Shown one piece after another: positions 26,970-35,325 of a stretch of DNA of 64,000 nt. Position numbers and translations under genes: made by a program. Numbering within the stretch: position 1 is the first letter of the stretch; every line of letters starts with the position of its first letter. This stretch comes from Neolewinella litorea (lineage in GTDB: Bacteria; Bacteroidota; Bacteroidia; Chitinophagales; Saprospiraceae): positions 992,501 through 1,056,500 of the forward strand of contig NZ_SRSF01000001.1 in NCBI RefSeq assembly GCF_004803465.1, in the 5' to 3' direction. Below the pieces are notes generated by a model. The model saw nothing but the letters and a program-made list of their open reading frames with translations, ran no database searches and was not told the origin of the DNA.

Positions 26970-28133
26970 TTAGTCTTGAAGTTGGCGGCGTACCCAGTCG
27001 AGTTCGCGGTGAATGGAATCGGTGAGCCCAAGCCGCTGGTGATCGGGCAGCACGTCCCAGGTGTAGGTTTCCACCTCCAGGTGGTTGGTGAAGGGCTCGG
27101 CCTGCCACAGCCGCAGCGTCTCCCGGATGGTGTCGTTGGTAGAGTGCAGCAGTCCGTAACTGTTGGCGTAGATGGGCACATGGAAGTGCGTCCGCAGGCT
27201 GCGGTAAGCCGGGTCATCCAGCACGTCCAGGGCCGGTGCCAGATCGGGGAAGCGGTCGATGCGGCCGTCGTCCCGCAGCAGGGCCGCCTGGTGCAGGTAG
27301 ACGGGTTCGTCGTAGGGCCGCAGGCTTGCGCGGACTGATTCGCGGTCGCCCGTCAGGTCGGCCCGCAGGGCGGCGCTGATCTGCAATCGCCCGATCCGTA
27401 CGCCCTCATCGAGCAAGGCGTGCAGGGCTTCGGCCGGCTCCTCAAAGGCTACCGCGAAGTGACAGACGTCGTAGCAAATGGCTAGGTGCCGACGGACGTC
27501 CGCCTCCCGGCCGCCCCGGGCCAGGCGGCGGTAGAAATCAAGAAATTCCCCGCTGTTCTCGAGCAGACCGTCGGGCTCCGGTTCCACGTCGAGGTGCAGG
27601 TCGAGCCCCGTGCGCTGGCGTATGGCGGCGAGGTGGTCGATCACCTCCAGGATATGTTGCTCCATCCGTTCGTAGCCGGGCACCCGCGCGCCGCCGCCCA
27701 CCGGTGCGTGCCAGGGTTTGTAGGAGAGCGGTGAAGTTGAAACGCCGCCGTCCATCCCTTCCGGGAGCAGGGCAGCCAGGATGTCGAACAGGAGTTTGGT
27801 GTAGACCAAGCGCTCGCGGGTCGACCAGTCGGGAGCGTGCACCTCGTCCTTAACCCGCTCCCCGTGGAAGCCGCCGTAGGGGAATCCGTTCATGGTAAAA
27901 ACGTAGCAGTCGTGCTCATCGAGCCACCGCCGGAAGGCCTTGAGGTTGCGGGGTTCGGCCAGTTCGCTCGCCGCGCGTCCCGACAGCCGCAGCCCGATAC
28001 CGAAGGGTTGGTCCGGGCAGGATTTACGCTTTACTTCCAGCACGTGGCGCAGGCTGTGCCGCACCTCCGCCCAGCTTTCGCCGGGGTGAATGTTCGTACA
28101 GTAGGTCAGGTGATGGTCGGGTGCAATCTTCAT
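26970..28133 (-). CDS. eboE: Metabolite traffic protein EboE (xylose-isomerase-like TIM barrel)
   Basis: A 387-residue TIM-barrel protein of the sugar isomerase type. The family start is clear: MKIAPDHHLTYCTNIHPGESWAEV, then FGIGLRLSGRAASELAEP, VFTMNGFPYGGFHGERVKDEVHAPDW and GGVSTSPLSYKPW. The ATG at 28133 is chosen because these are the first conserved residues and because the bases upstream hold the 17-bp dispersed motif and a TTTTG tract. Possible metal ligands are in DLHLDVEPEPDG and CYDVCHFAV. In cyanobacteria ebo genes are needed to move scytonemin precursors to the periplasm; the substrate here is unknown. Confidence 0.9.
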   Translation of the reverse strand: MKIAPDHHLTYCTNIHPGESWAEVRHSLRHVLEVKRKSCPDQPFGIGLRLSGRAASELAEPRNLKAFRRWLDEHDCYVFTMNGFPYGGFHGERVKDEVHAPDWSTRERLVYTKLLFDILAALLPEGMDGGVSTSPLSYKPWHAPVGGGARVPGYERMEQHILEVIDHLAAIRQRTGLDLHLDVEPEPDGLLENSGEFLDFYRRLARGGREADVRRHLAICYDVCHFAVAFEEPAEALHALLDEGVRIGRLQISAALRADLTGDRESVRASLRPYDEPVYLHQAALLRDDGRIDRFPDLAPALDVLDDPAYRSLRTHFHVPIYANSYGLLHSTNDTIRETLRLWQAEPFTNHLEVETYTWDVLPDHQRLGLTDSIHRELDWVRRQLQD

Positions 28134-28135
28134 AG

Positions 28136-28152
28136 GGCGCGGACGCGGGTGC
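28136..28152 (-). repeat. Dispersed 17-bp motif, copy 1 (exact)
   Basis: GGCGCGGACGCGGGTGC on the plus strand; on the sense strand of eboE it reads GCACCCGCGTCCGCGCC and ends 2 bases before the ATG, immediately after CTTTTG. Exact copies occur at 48620 and, inverted, at 62125; one-mismatch copies at 35023 and 63774. Confidence 0.7.
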
Positions 28153-28188
28153 AAAAGTGGGTAGGGTGAACCGCCGGGAGGGGTGGTT

Positions 28189-29064
28189 TCAGGTCACGGC
28201 AAAGTAGCGCGCCAGACCGTAAGACACGGGTAGCAGGGCCAGCACGACCAGTCCGGCGGGCAAGCCCATGAATCCCGCGGCCAGACAGGCATTGAGGGGA
28301 ATGAGGGAAATCACGCCGGTCTTGACGGCATTCTTAATCGTAGGGGGGCGGTTGTCGCGGATGGCCCCCACCTTGGCCCGCAGGTTCATGCCGTACCAGA
28401 GCAGCAGGAACGGCAGAGCGGGCCAGAATTCGAAGACCGTCCAACGGCTGAGCAGCAGCAGGGCCACGGCCACGGCGGTATCGAGTCCCAAGGCCAGTTG
28501 AATGGAAGAGCGGTTCTGGCCGCCAACCTCGCCGCGGCTGGTCAGGGTGATCGCCCCGATGAAGACCACCGGCAGGAAGCTCAGCCACCAGAAGATGTCG
28601 AGCGCCGCGGCACTCAGACTGATACCAAGGAGCAAGTTGCCGCCCCGGCACATCCCCATGACGAGCGGACCAAAGAAGGCCTGGTGCTTGGCCCAACCGT
28701 TGTAGAGCAGCGTCAGCAAGGCTACGGCCAGGGCTATGGCGGCACTCGAGGTACCGGCGAATGCGGCAACCCCTACTCCACCGAGGAGGAGCAGTCCGCC
28801 CAAAAGGATAGCGGACGTCAGGGATACCTTGCCGCTGGGCAGGGCGCGTTCCGGTCGCTCTACGCGGTCGAGGTCCAGGTCAAATACGTCGTTGAAAACA
28901 ACGCCCCCGCCGTACAGCCCGAGGGTCGACACACAGAGCCAGCCCAGGGCTTCGCTCCAGCTGCCTTCGAGGGCAGCGGCTACGCTCGCGCCGGCTAGGA
29001 TGTCGGCCACGGCGGTGACCAGGTTGGCGGGTCGGAGGAGGGTAAGGTAGGGGCGTAGTGACAC
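28189..29064 (-). CDS. eboC: EboC, UbiA-like prenyltransferase family membrane protein
   Basis: A 291-residue membrane protein with about eight to nine hydrophobic helices. It carries the UbiA-type prenyl-diphosphate motif NDVFDLDLD (NDxxDxxxD, residues 58-66) followed by RVERPERALPSGK. A second Asp-rich motif is not evident, as expected for the Ebo branch. I choose the GTG at 29064 because it follows the eboB stop by 13 bases and is next to the conserved SLRPYLTLLRPANLVTA; an ATG at 29166 would overlap eboB. Its end is 55 bases from eboE, and eboD, normally between eboC and eboE, is missing. Confidence 0.88.
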   Translation of the reverse strand: MSLRPYLTLLRPANLVTAVADILAGASVAAALEGSWSEALGWLCVSTLGLYGGGVVFNDVFDLDLDRVERPERALPSGKVSLTSAILLGGLLLLGGVGVAAFAGTSSAAIALAVALLTLLYNGWAKHQAFFGPLVMGMCRGGNLLLGISLSAAALDIFWWLSFLPVVFIGAITLTSRGEVGGQNRSSIQLALGLDTAVAVALLLLSRWTVFEFWPALPFLLLWYGMNLRAKVGAIRDNRPPTIKNAVKTGVISLIPLNACLAAGFMGLPAGLVVLALLPVSYGLARYFAVT

Positions 29065-29077
29065 GGGCCGGGAGGCT

Positions 29078-29983
29078 TTAATTTTCGATGATGTTGTCTC
29101 CGGCGGAGGTGGTGCGGCGCCCGTTGCGTAGCACGCTGTTGCCACTGAAGAGCTGGCTGCGGTCAATCTCCGGTGCGTCGAGCCAGTCGCTTTCCTTCAT
29201 TTGTCCGCTCTGCGAGTACGCGGTAAGGGCGTTCTGGTAGGTGACCTTGCGGACATCCTCCTCGGAGATGCCGCGCTCCAGCATAAGGGCGGCGGTTTTG
29301 GGTACGGAGAGCGGGTCGCTGATGCCCCAGTCGGCGGAGCTGTCGACGATGATGCGCTCCGGGCCGTAGTGCTTCATAAGGTCAACCATGCGTTCGTTAC
29401 CCATCTTGGTGCCGGGATAGATGGTGAAGGCGGTCCAGTAGCCCCGGTCGAGCACCTCCTGGGCGGTTTCCTCATTGCAGTGGTCGATAATGACCTTGGT
29501 GGGGTCGCAGCCGTGCTCCTCGAGTACATCCATACTCCGGTAGGTCCCGTTCTTTTTGTCGCGGTGCGGCGTGTGGATCAGGATGGGCAGGTCGAGTTCC
29601 TTGGCCAGTTCGATCTGCTGGCGGAAGTACTTGTCTTCGGCCTCAGTCTGGTCGTCGTACCCGATCTCGCCGATGGCGACCACGCCCTCCTTGGTGGCGT
29701 AGAGGGGCAGCAGGTCCATCACCTCCTCGGCCAGGGCTTCGTTGTTGGCTTCCTTGGAGTTCAGGCCGATGGTGCAGTAGTGGCGGATGCCGAACTGGGA
29801 GGAGCGGAAGCGTTCCCAGCCGACGAGGGTGCTGAAGTAGTCGCGGAAGGAGCCCGCGGCGGTGCGGGGCTGTCCGAGCCAGAAGGCGGGTTCGATGAGC
29901 GCGACGATACCGGCCGCGCGCATGGCTTCGTAGTCGTCCGTGGTGCGGGAAACCATATGTACGTGGGGGTCGATAAATTGCAT
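29078..29983 (-). CDS. eboB: EboB, TatD-family metal-dependent hydrolase
   Basis: A 301-residue TIM-barrel hydrolase. Metal ligands follow the TatD order: MQFIDPHVHM (His7, His9), VVAIGEIGYDDQ (Glu), LPILIHTPHRD (His), KVIIDHCNEET (His), and IIVDSSADWG (Asp). The ATG at 29983 is directly before the first metal motif; the frame is open further upstream but without recognisable sequence. EboB proteins differ from DNase TatD by the YDDQTEAEDKYFRQQI region. It sits 92 bases after eboA; that gap contains an A/T tract and TACTTTAC on the minus strand, which could be an internal promoter. Confidence 0.9.
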   Translation of the reverse strand: MQFIDPHVHMVSRTTDDYEAMRAAGIVALIEPAFWLGQPRTAAGSFRDYFSTLVGWERFRSSQFGIRHYCTIGLNSKEANNEALAEEVMDLLPLYATKEGVVAIGEIGYDDQTEAEDKYFRQQIELAKELDLPILIHTPHRDKKNGTYRSMDVLEEHGCDPTKVIIDHCNEETAQEVLDRGYWTAFTIYPGTKMGNERMVDLMKHYGPERIIVDSSADWGISDPLSVPKTAALMLERGISEEDVRKVTYQNALTAYSQSGQMKESDWLDAPEIDRSQLFSGNSVLRNGRRTTSAGDNIIEN

Positions 29984-30075
29984 AGCTGCTGGGTGTTTAG
30001 TGGAAGGGGTATCGGCTCGGAAATTCGGGAACCGGCCCGAAAACCAAAAAAATCTGGTGCGTAAAGTAAGGAGGA

Positions 30076-30927
30076 TCAGGTAGCGCGCCGCTCCTGCCGC
30101 CGGCCGATGGTGTTCCAGGCGGGAAGGTCGGTGGTAGACAACTGCTGCTCCTTTAACCATTCGCGCGCCGGGGGGTACTTGCTATCGGAAAGGGCCCGGG
30201 CGGCGGCGAGCTGTTCGAGTTCATCGCCTTCGAGGAGGGTCTTTTGCAGTGCCGGCAGCGATCGCTCGTTGACGAAGCCGTCTACGAAGCGCCACAGTTC
30301 CGGACTTACCGGCCGGTGGGCCGACCACCGCTCCTCGGCGTAGTCGAGGAAAATATCGGCCAGCCGTTCGTTCTTGCGCTCCTCGATGCGGTAGATGCGG
30401 TACATGGGCCGCTGCATGAACATGGCCTTGAGCACCATCTGGTTCCAGGCGTCTTCCGAGAGGTAGCGGGCGGGATAGGGATTGTCCAGAGCGATGGCAT
30501 CGAATACGCCCACCATATTCGTGCGCAGTCCTTCGCGGGCGCGGCCGGGAAATTCCGCGGCGTTGCTCAGGAAGTACAGTCCGCGGTACAGCGCCATCAG
30601 CTCCCGGTAATCGGCGGTGGTGAATAGTTCGTCCAGAACCGCCCGGTTGTCGGAGGGCGGAAGGGCGCACATCAGCAGGATGCGCCCGAGTTCGTCGGCG
30701 GTCCAGGGGGTAGCGGCGAAGTTGGGATAGATCGCGTTGAACGAACTGTACTCCGCTTCGGTAAACTGCAGTTCTTCCTTACCCAGGAAGCGCGGACAGG
30801 CCCCAAAGGCCAGGTAAAAGCTGCGCGCCTTGAAGTCCGTCTCCAAAGCAGTCAATTTCCCTTCCAGCCACCGCCTTCCCTCGGGCGACAGGTGGCGGAG
30901 CAGGATGTGATGGATGGTACCGTTCAT
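30076..30927 (-). CDS. eboA: EboA domain protein
   Basis: The first gene of the ebo cluster, 283 residues from the ATG at 30927 (MNGTIHHILLRHLSPEGRRWLEGKL). A longer in-frame start at 30972 would include the likely -7 element. The product is helical and soluble, with family segments RSFYLAFGACPRFLGKEELQFT, GLYFLSNAAEFPGRAREGLRTNMVGVFDAIALDNPYPARYLSEDAWNQMVLKAMFM, the last being the most conserved part of EboA. No enzyme motif is known. Homologues occur in cyanobacteria, Bacteroidota, some Pseudomonas and eustigmatophyte plastids, nearly always with the other ebo genes. Confidence 0.88.
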   Translation of the reverse strand: MNGTIHHILLRHLSPEGRRWLEGKLTALETDFKARSFYLAFGACPRFLGKEELQFTEAEYSSFNAIYPNFAATPWTADELGRILLMCALPPSDNRAVLDELFTTADYRELMALYRGLYFLSNAAEFPGRAREGLRTNMVGVFDAIALDNPYPARYLSEDAWNQMVLKAMFMQRPMYRIYRIEERKNERLADIFLDYAEERWSAHRPVSPELWRFVDGFVNERSLPALQKTLLEGDELEQLAAARALSDSKYPPAREWLKEQQLSTTDLPAWNTIGRRQERRAT

Positions 30928-30930
30928 GTC

Positions 30931-30938
30931 GAAAGCTA
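30931..30938 (-). promoter_or_regulatory. Putative -7 element of the ebo cluster
   Basis: On the minus strand this reads TAGCTTTC (seven of eight to TAnnTTTG) and ends 3 bases before the eboA ATG, so the ebo message would be almost leaderless. Confidence 0.35.
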
Positions 30939-31053
30939 GGTATTTTCTCGGGGAAGGAACTGCATGCCCCACGGTAAGGTTTCCTCATCCCGGCAATGGA
31001 AGGCGGGCAAGGCACAGCGTCGCGGAACCCTCCCGGACGGCCGTGCAGTGTTA

Positions 31054-31083
31054 GTCCCGACACCCGCGGGCGCGCCCCGGGAC
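31054..31083 (-). terminator. GC-rich hairpin after uvrB
   Basis: A GTCCCG/CGGGAC outer stem encloses the self-complementary GGGCGCGCCC, starting 4 bases after the uvrB stop on the minus strand. There is no following T-run, so termination is uncertain. Its right half also resembles the dispersed 17-bp motif (14 of 17). Confidence 0.35.
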
Positions 31084-31087
31084 AAAT

Positions 31088-33133
31088 TCAGTTCTCCTTG
31101 AGGACCATGGTGCCCATTTTGAGTTTGGCTTTCAGGGCGAAAACCTCGTCGCGGTACTGGGCCGCGCTCATGAAGTCGAGTTCCTTGGCGGCTTTCTTCA
31201 TTTTGCGTTCCGACTCCTGGATGGCCATCTCGATCTGCTCCTTGGTCATGGCCTGCAGCACGGGATCGGCGGCCAGACTGGGCTGGGTGGATTCGACGTA
31301 GGCCTGCCGGCCCTTGCGGCCACGAATGTCGAGGATGGTACTGCGGTTGATGATCTCCTCGCGCGTTTTGGCGAGGGTCTCCGGGGTGATGCCGTTCTCT
31401 TCGTTGTAGGCCATCTGGATGGTGCGGCGACGGTTGGTCTCGTCAATGGTGCGCCGCATGGAATCGGTCATGACATCGGCGTAGAAAATGACCAGTCCGT
31501 TGCTGTTGCGCGCGGCCCGGCCCGCGGTCTGGGTTAGGCTGCGTTCGTTGCGCAGGAATCCTTCCTTGTCGGCGTCCAGGATGGCTACCAGGGAGACTTC
31601 CGGCAGGTCGAGTCCTTCCCGCAGCAGGTTGACCCCCACCAGTACGTCGAACTCCCCGAGGCGCAGGTCGCGCAGGATCTCCACGCGCTCCATGGTATCG
31701 ACTTCGGAGTGGATGTAGCGCACCTTGATGTTCATGTTGGCGAAGTAGCTCGTGAGTTCCTCGCTCATGCGTTTGGTGAGGGTGGTGACCAGTACGCGTT
31801 CGTTGACCTTGCGGCGCTCGTCGATCTCCTCAATTAGGTCGTCGATCTGGTTGAGGCTGGGCCGGATCTCAATGGGTGGATCGAGCAGTCCGGTGGGCCG
31901 GATGAGTTGCTCGACGATCTCGCCGCCCGTCTGCTCGAGTTCGTAATCGCCGGGCGTGGCCGATACGTACACCACCTGGTTGATTAGGCTTTCAAATTCG
32001 GTAAAATTGAGCGGGCGGTTGTCCATGGCCGAGGGCAGGCGAAAGCCGAAATTGACCAGGGACAGCTTCCGCGCACGGTCGCCGCCGAACATGCCGCGCA
32101 CCTGCGGGACGGTTACGTGGCTCTCGTCAATGATCATCAGGTAGTCGTCCGGGAAGTAATCCAGCAGGCAGAAGGGCCGCGTGCCCGGGCGGCGGCCGTC
32201 GAAGAAGCGGCTGTAGTTTTCCACTCCGTTGCAGTAGCCGAGTTCGCGCATCATTTCGAGGTCGAAGCTGGTGCGCTCGTGGATGCGCTTGGCTTCCAGC
32301 AGGCGGCCTTCTTTCTCGAAGTAGCGTTCCTGTTCGTAGAGCTCATCCTCGATGTTGCGGATGATGCCGTTGAGCCGCTCCTTGGGGGCCACGTAGAGGT
32401 TGGCGGGGAAGATGGCGGCGTTGCGCATGGTTTCGATGCGCTTGCCAGATTCGATCTCGATGCGCTCGATACTTTCGATCTCGTCGCCGAAGAACACCAC
32501 GCGGTAGCCGAAATCCACGTAAGGCAGGTTGATGTCCACCGTATCACCCCGTACGCGGAAAGTGGCGCGGCGGAAGTCGGTCTCCGTGCGGCTGTAGAGA
32601 CTGTCGACCAGGTCGTAAAGGAATCCGTTGCGGCTTTTGGTTTGGCCCACTTCGAGGCGGATGATGCCTGATTTGTAGTCTTCGGGGTTTCCCATACCGT
32701 AGATGACCGACACGGAGGCGACGATGATGATGTCGCGGCGGCCGCTCAGCAGGTTGGAGGTGGCGCGCAGGCGGAGCTTGTCGACCTCCTCGTTGATGGC
32801 CAGGTCCTTCTCGATGTAGGTATCGGAGGTGGAGATGTAGGCTTCCGGCTGGTAGTAGTCGTAGTAGCTCACGAAGTACTCCACGGCGTTGTCCGGGAAG
32901 AATTCTTTGAACTCCCCGTACAGCTGGGCCGTAAGGGTTTTGTTGTGGGTAAGCACCAGCGTGGGGCGGTTCAGCTGGGCGATGGCGTTGGCCATGGTGA
33001 AGGTCTTGCCGGAGCCGGTGACGCCCAACAGGACCTGGGAGCGTTCGCCCTCGCGTACGCCGTGGACCAGTTTCTCGATGGCCGTGGGTTGGTCACCGGT
33101 GGGGGAAAATTTCGAGGTCAGGTTGAAGGCCAT
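31088..33133 (-). CDS. uvrB: Excinuclease ABC subunit B
   Basis: The damage-verifying helicase of nucleotide excision repair, working with UvrA and UvrC in the cytosol. The 681 residues are full length. The Walker A motif is GVTGSGKTFT (GSGKT at 40-44), followed by the beta-hairpin region YYDYYQPEAYISTSDTYIEKD, the DEAD-type LMIIDESHVTVPQ, helicase motifs VGVNLLREGLDLPEVSLV and QTAGRAARNSNG, and the C-terminal UVR domain (QIEMAIQESERKMKKAAKELDF) that binds UvrC. It lies 66 bases downstream of trmD on the same strand. Confidence 0.97.
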   Translation of the reverse strand: MAFNLTSKFSPTGDQPTAIEKLVHGVREGERSQVLLGVTGSGKTFTMANAIAQLNRPTLVLTHNKTLTAQLYGEFKEFFPDNAVEYFVSYYDYYQPEAYISTSDTYIEKDLAINEEVDKLRLRATSNLLSGRRDIIIVASVSVIYGMGNPEDYKSGIIRLEVGQTKSRNGFLYDLVDSLYSRTETDFRRATFRVRGDTVDINLPYVDFGYRVVFFGDEIESIERIEIESGKRIETMRNAAIFPANLYVAPKERLNGIIRNIEDELYEQERYFEKEGRLLEAKRIHERTSFDLEMMRELGYCNGVENYSRFFDGRRPGTRPFCLLDYFPDDYLMIIDESHVTVPQVRGMFGGDRARKLSLVNFGFRLPSAMDNRPLNFTEFESLINQVVYVSATPGDYELEQTGGEIVEQLIRPTGLLDPPIEIRPSLNQIDDLIEEIDERRKVNERVLVTTLTKRMSEELTSYFANMNIKVRYIHSEVDTMERVEILRDLRLGEFDVLVGVNLLREGLDLPEVSLVAILDADKEGFLRNERSLTQTAGRAARNSNGLVIFYADVMTDSMRRTIDETNRRRTIQMAYNEENGITPETLAKTREEIINRSTILDIRGRKGRQAYVESTQPSLAADPVLQAMTKEQIEMAIQESERKMKKAAKELDFMSAAQYRDEVFALKAKLKMGTMVLKEN

Positions 33134-33199
33134 AGGGGTCGGTTGCGGGTCTATTGGGGAACCGGTGGCGAGGCCAATTGTTGGTCGGCGGCGGTCACC

Positions 33200-33892
33200 T
33201 CAGGCGTCTGCTGCGTCCTCGTCCAGCAGGTCGGGCCGCCGCTCGCGGGTACGCTCCAGGGCCTGTTCTTCGCGCCACGCCTCGATGGCACCCGTGTCGC
33301 CGCTGCGGAGGATCGGGGGTACCTCGCGGCCCCGCCATTCGGCCGGACGGGTGTAGACGGGCGGGGCGAGGAGGTCGTCCTGAAAAGTGTCAGTAAGGGC
33401 GCTGGTTTCGTCGCCGATCACGCCGGGCAGGAGTCGGCCGATGCTGTCGACCAACACCGCAGCCGCCAGTTCGCCGCCCGACAGCACGTAATCGCCGATG
33501 CTGATCTCGATGGTTACGTACGCTTCCCGGATCCGCTCGTCGATGCCTTTGTAGTGGCCGCAGATGAGCAGCAGATTCTGGCAGAGGCTGAGTCGGTTGG
33601 CGCGGCGCTGGGCGTATCGCTCCCCGTCGGGGGTGAGGTAGATCACTTCGTCGTACTGCCGCTGCTCGCGCAGTTCGTCGATCAGGGCGGCCAGGGGTTC
33701 GCAGCGCATGACCATTCCGGCGCCGCCGCCGAATTGGTAGTCGTCGACGCTGTTGTGCTTGCCAATGCCGTAGGGGCGCAAGTCGTGCACGCGGACGGTC
33801 AGCAGCCCCTTGTCCTGCGCGCGCTGCAGGATCGAGTGGGACAGCGGGCTGTCGAGGAGTTCCGGGACGGTGGAGATGATGTCGATGTGCAA
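33200..33892 (-). CDS. trmD: tRNA (guanine(37)-N1)-methyltransferase
   Basis: Adds the N1-methyl group to G37 of tRNAs with G at 36, preventing frameshifting. The 230 residues are the normal length. Start [22 protein letters not shown], then the [16 protein letters not shown] block, [14 protein letters not shown], and the knotted SAM-binding segment [31 protein letters not shown] are all diagnostic. In many bacteria trmD sits with rpsP, rimM and rplS; here it stands apart, upstream of uvrB. A good TACTTTTG element lies 20 bases before its ATG. Confidence 0.97.
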   Translation of the reverse strand: MHIDIISTVPELLDSPLSHSILQRAQDKGLLTVRVHDLRPYGIGKHNSVDDYQFGGGAGMVMRCEPLAALIDELREQRQYDEVIYLTPDGERYAQRRANRLSLCQNLLLICGHYKGIDERIREAYVTIEISIGDYVLSGGELAAAVLVDSIGRLLPGVIGDETSALTDTFQDDLLAPPVYTRPAEWRGREVPPILRSGDTGAIEAWREEQALERTRERRPDLLDEDAADA

Positions 33893-33912
33893 GATGTCGG
33901 GGTTGGCTGGGG

Positions 33913-33920
33913 CAAAAGTA
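33913..33920 (-). promoter_or_regulatory. -7 element of trmD
   Basis: On the minus strand TACTTTTG exactly matches TAnnTTTG, 20 bases before the trmD start codon. No clear TTTG lies about 20 bases further upstream. Confidence 0.5.
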
Positions 33921-33986
33921 AGACCTGGTCCTGCTGCATAGTGGTCGGACGACTAAAGTGGTCCGATCACTTACCGGTCGGACCAG

Positions 33987-35012
33987 TCATCCCCCCGCCC
34001 CCGGCATCCACCACGGCTCATTCACCGCCGGCTGCACCAGCTGATCGGCCAGTCCGTGCTCGTTCATCAGCCGGGCCGCCCACAGGATAGGCTCGGAGGG
34101 AGGCTCAAAACTCAGGTCGTAGGTTCCGTGGTGCATGGGCCACCAGTAGTGCGCGCCGAGGTCGCGGTAGCCGCTGAAGGCCTCGGCCGGATCGGCGTGG
34201 TTGCTTTGCATCATGTAGTCTGGTTTGTAGGCGCCGATGCCGAGCAGCGCCACGTCGATGTCGGGGAACATGGTTCCGATTTCCTTCCAGTAGGGTGTCT
34301 CGGCGCTGTCGCCGCCGAAGTAGATGCGCCGCCGGCTTTCTCCCTCCCCCACCGTGAACATGAAACTTCCCCACAGTCGCCGGTTGAAGTCGGTGATCCC
34401 CCGCCTGCACCAGTGGCGGGTAGGTAGGAAGTACACCTCCACCCCGGTGCCCGCCAGGTCGTAGCGCTGGAACCAGGCCGCCTCCTCGATTGGGGTGCCG
34501 CCCACCCAGTCGCCGATCACGTCGGTCATGCGGAGCGGGGCCAAAATTTTGCGGATGGTGTTATTCGCGCAGATCGCACGTATGCACTGTTCGTCGACGT
34601 GGTCGCGGTGATCGTGGCTCAGCAGGAGATAATCGATCCCCCGCAGCTCGCGGTAATCGAAGGGCGGATGCACCCGGCGCGGCACCAACGGCATATCCGC
34701 CAGTTGGGGGTCGGTCAGGAAGCGAATTCCGTTCAACTGCATCAGAAAACAGGCGTGGCCCAGCCAGACGATGTAGTTGCGCTTCCGGTCTTCGAGATAC
34801 CGCACATCCTGCGCCACGGGCGGCACCCAAGGGTCGGCCTTCTTCTGCGCCCGCTGCGGATTCGGGGAGAGCAACATCTTCAGCAGCGGCGGCCAGCTGG
34901 CCCGGAAGGGGTGCTGCAGGTACTGAAATTCACCGTCCACGATGGGGTTGCCCCGCCACCGGCCCGCCTGGTCGGGGTGTACGGGTAAGGCAGGATTGAG
35001 CAGGTATTCCAT
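33987..35012 (-). CDS. MBL-fold metallo-hydrolase (NAPE-PLD/UlaG-like)
   Basis: A 341-residue hydrolase with two metal ions. The signature HxHxDH is in YLLLSHDHRDHVDEQ; other ligands are in LPTRHWCRRG, IYFGGDSAETPYW and WWPMHHGTYDLSFE. The N-terminal YIVWLGHACFLMQLNGIRFLTDPQLAD is the pattern of the NAPE-phospholipase D/lactonase branch. No signal peptide is seen, so it should be cytosolic or peripheral on the inner face. Related bacterial enzymes act on phospholipid-like or lactone substrates, and I cannot choose. The ATG at 35012 follows a copy of the 17-bp dispersed motif by 10 bases. Confidence 0.9.
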   Translation of the reverse strand: MEYLLNPALPVHPDQAGRWRGNPIVDGEFQYLQHPFRASWPPLLKMLLSPNPQRAQKKADPWVPPVAQDVRYLEDRKRNYIVWLGHACFLMQLNGIRFLTDPQLADMPLVPRRVHPPFDYRELRGIDYLLLSHDHRDHVDEQCIRAICANNTIRKILAPLRMTDVIGDWVGGTPIEEAAWFQRYDLAGTGVEVYFLPTRHWCRRGITDFNRRLWGSFMFTVGEGESRRRIYFGGDSAETPYWKEIGTMFPDIDVALLGIGAYKPDYMMQSNHADPAEAFSGYRDLGAHYWWPMHHGTYDLSFEPPSEPILWAARLMNEHGLADQLVQPAVNEPWWMPGAGG

Positions 35013-35325
35013 AGGTTCTTTTGGCGCGTACGCGGGTGCAAAAAGCGGTCAAAGGTGCAAAGTCGGTTTGGCGGCGGCGTGTTGACCCTGGCATCAAAAC
35101 TGAACCTGAACCTCCGGTCCCTGCCCGGCCGGACGACCGCTGAACCAGGATTTAACCCGGAAAGTGAAAAAGGGTGCACACGTTGTGAAATCCTGCGCGC
35201 GCGCCCACTTCCCGCTCAGAATACATTTACGAAACGCACGATCGGAAACCCCGGATGACCGATCGGCCAGTCGATCATTCCCCGCGACCCGGCCCCGGCC
35301 GGCAACCAGCGGCCAAGCTTACTCA
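35013..35325. other. Intergenic region between MBL hydrolase and the pectin locus
   Basis: About 313 bases separate the two divergent start codons. It holds the 17-bp motif copy at 35023-35039 and, on the plus strand, TACATTTA at 35222 (seven of eight to TAnnTTTG), a possible start for the GH43 operon with a leader of roughly 95 bases. In-frame codons upstream of the chosen GH43 start have no signal-peptide character. No RNA motif was recognised. Confidence 0.45.
35023..35039 (-). repeat. Dispersed 17-bp motif, copy 2 (one mismatch)
   Basis: GGCGCGTACGCGGGTGC on the plus strand (T for G at position 7). On the sense strand of the MBL gene it follows CTTTTT and ends 10 bases before the ATG, the same layout as in front of eboE. 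Confidence 0.6.
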
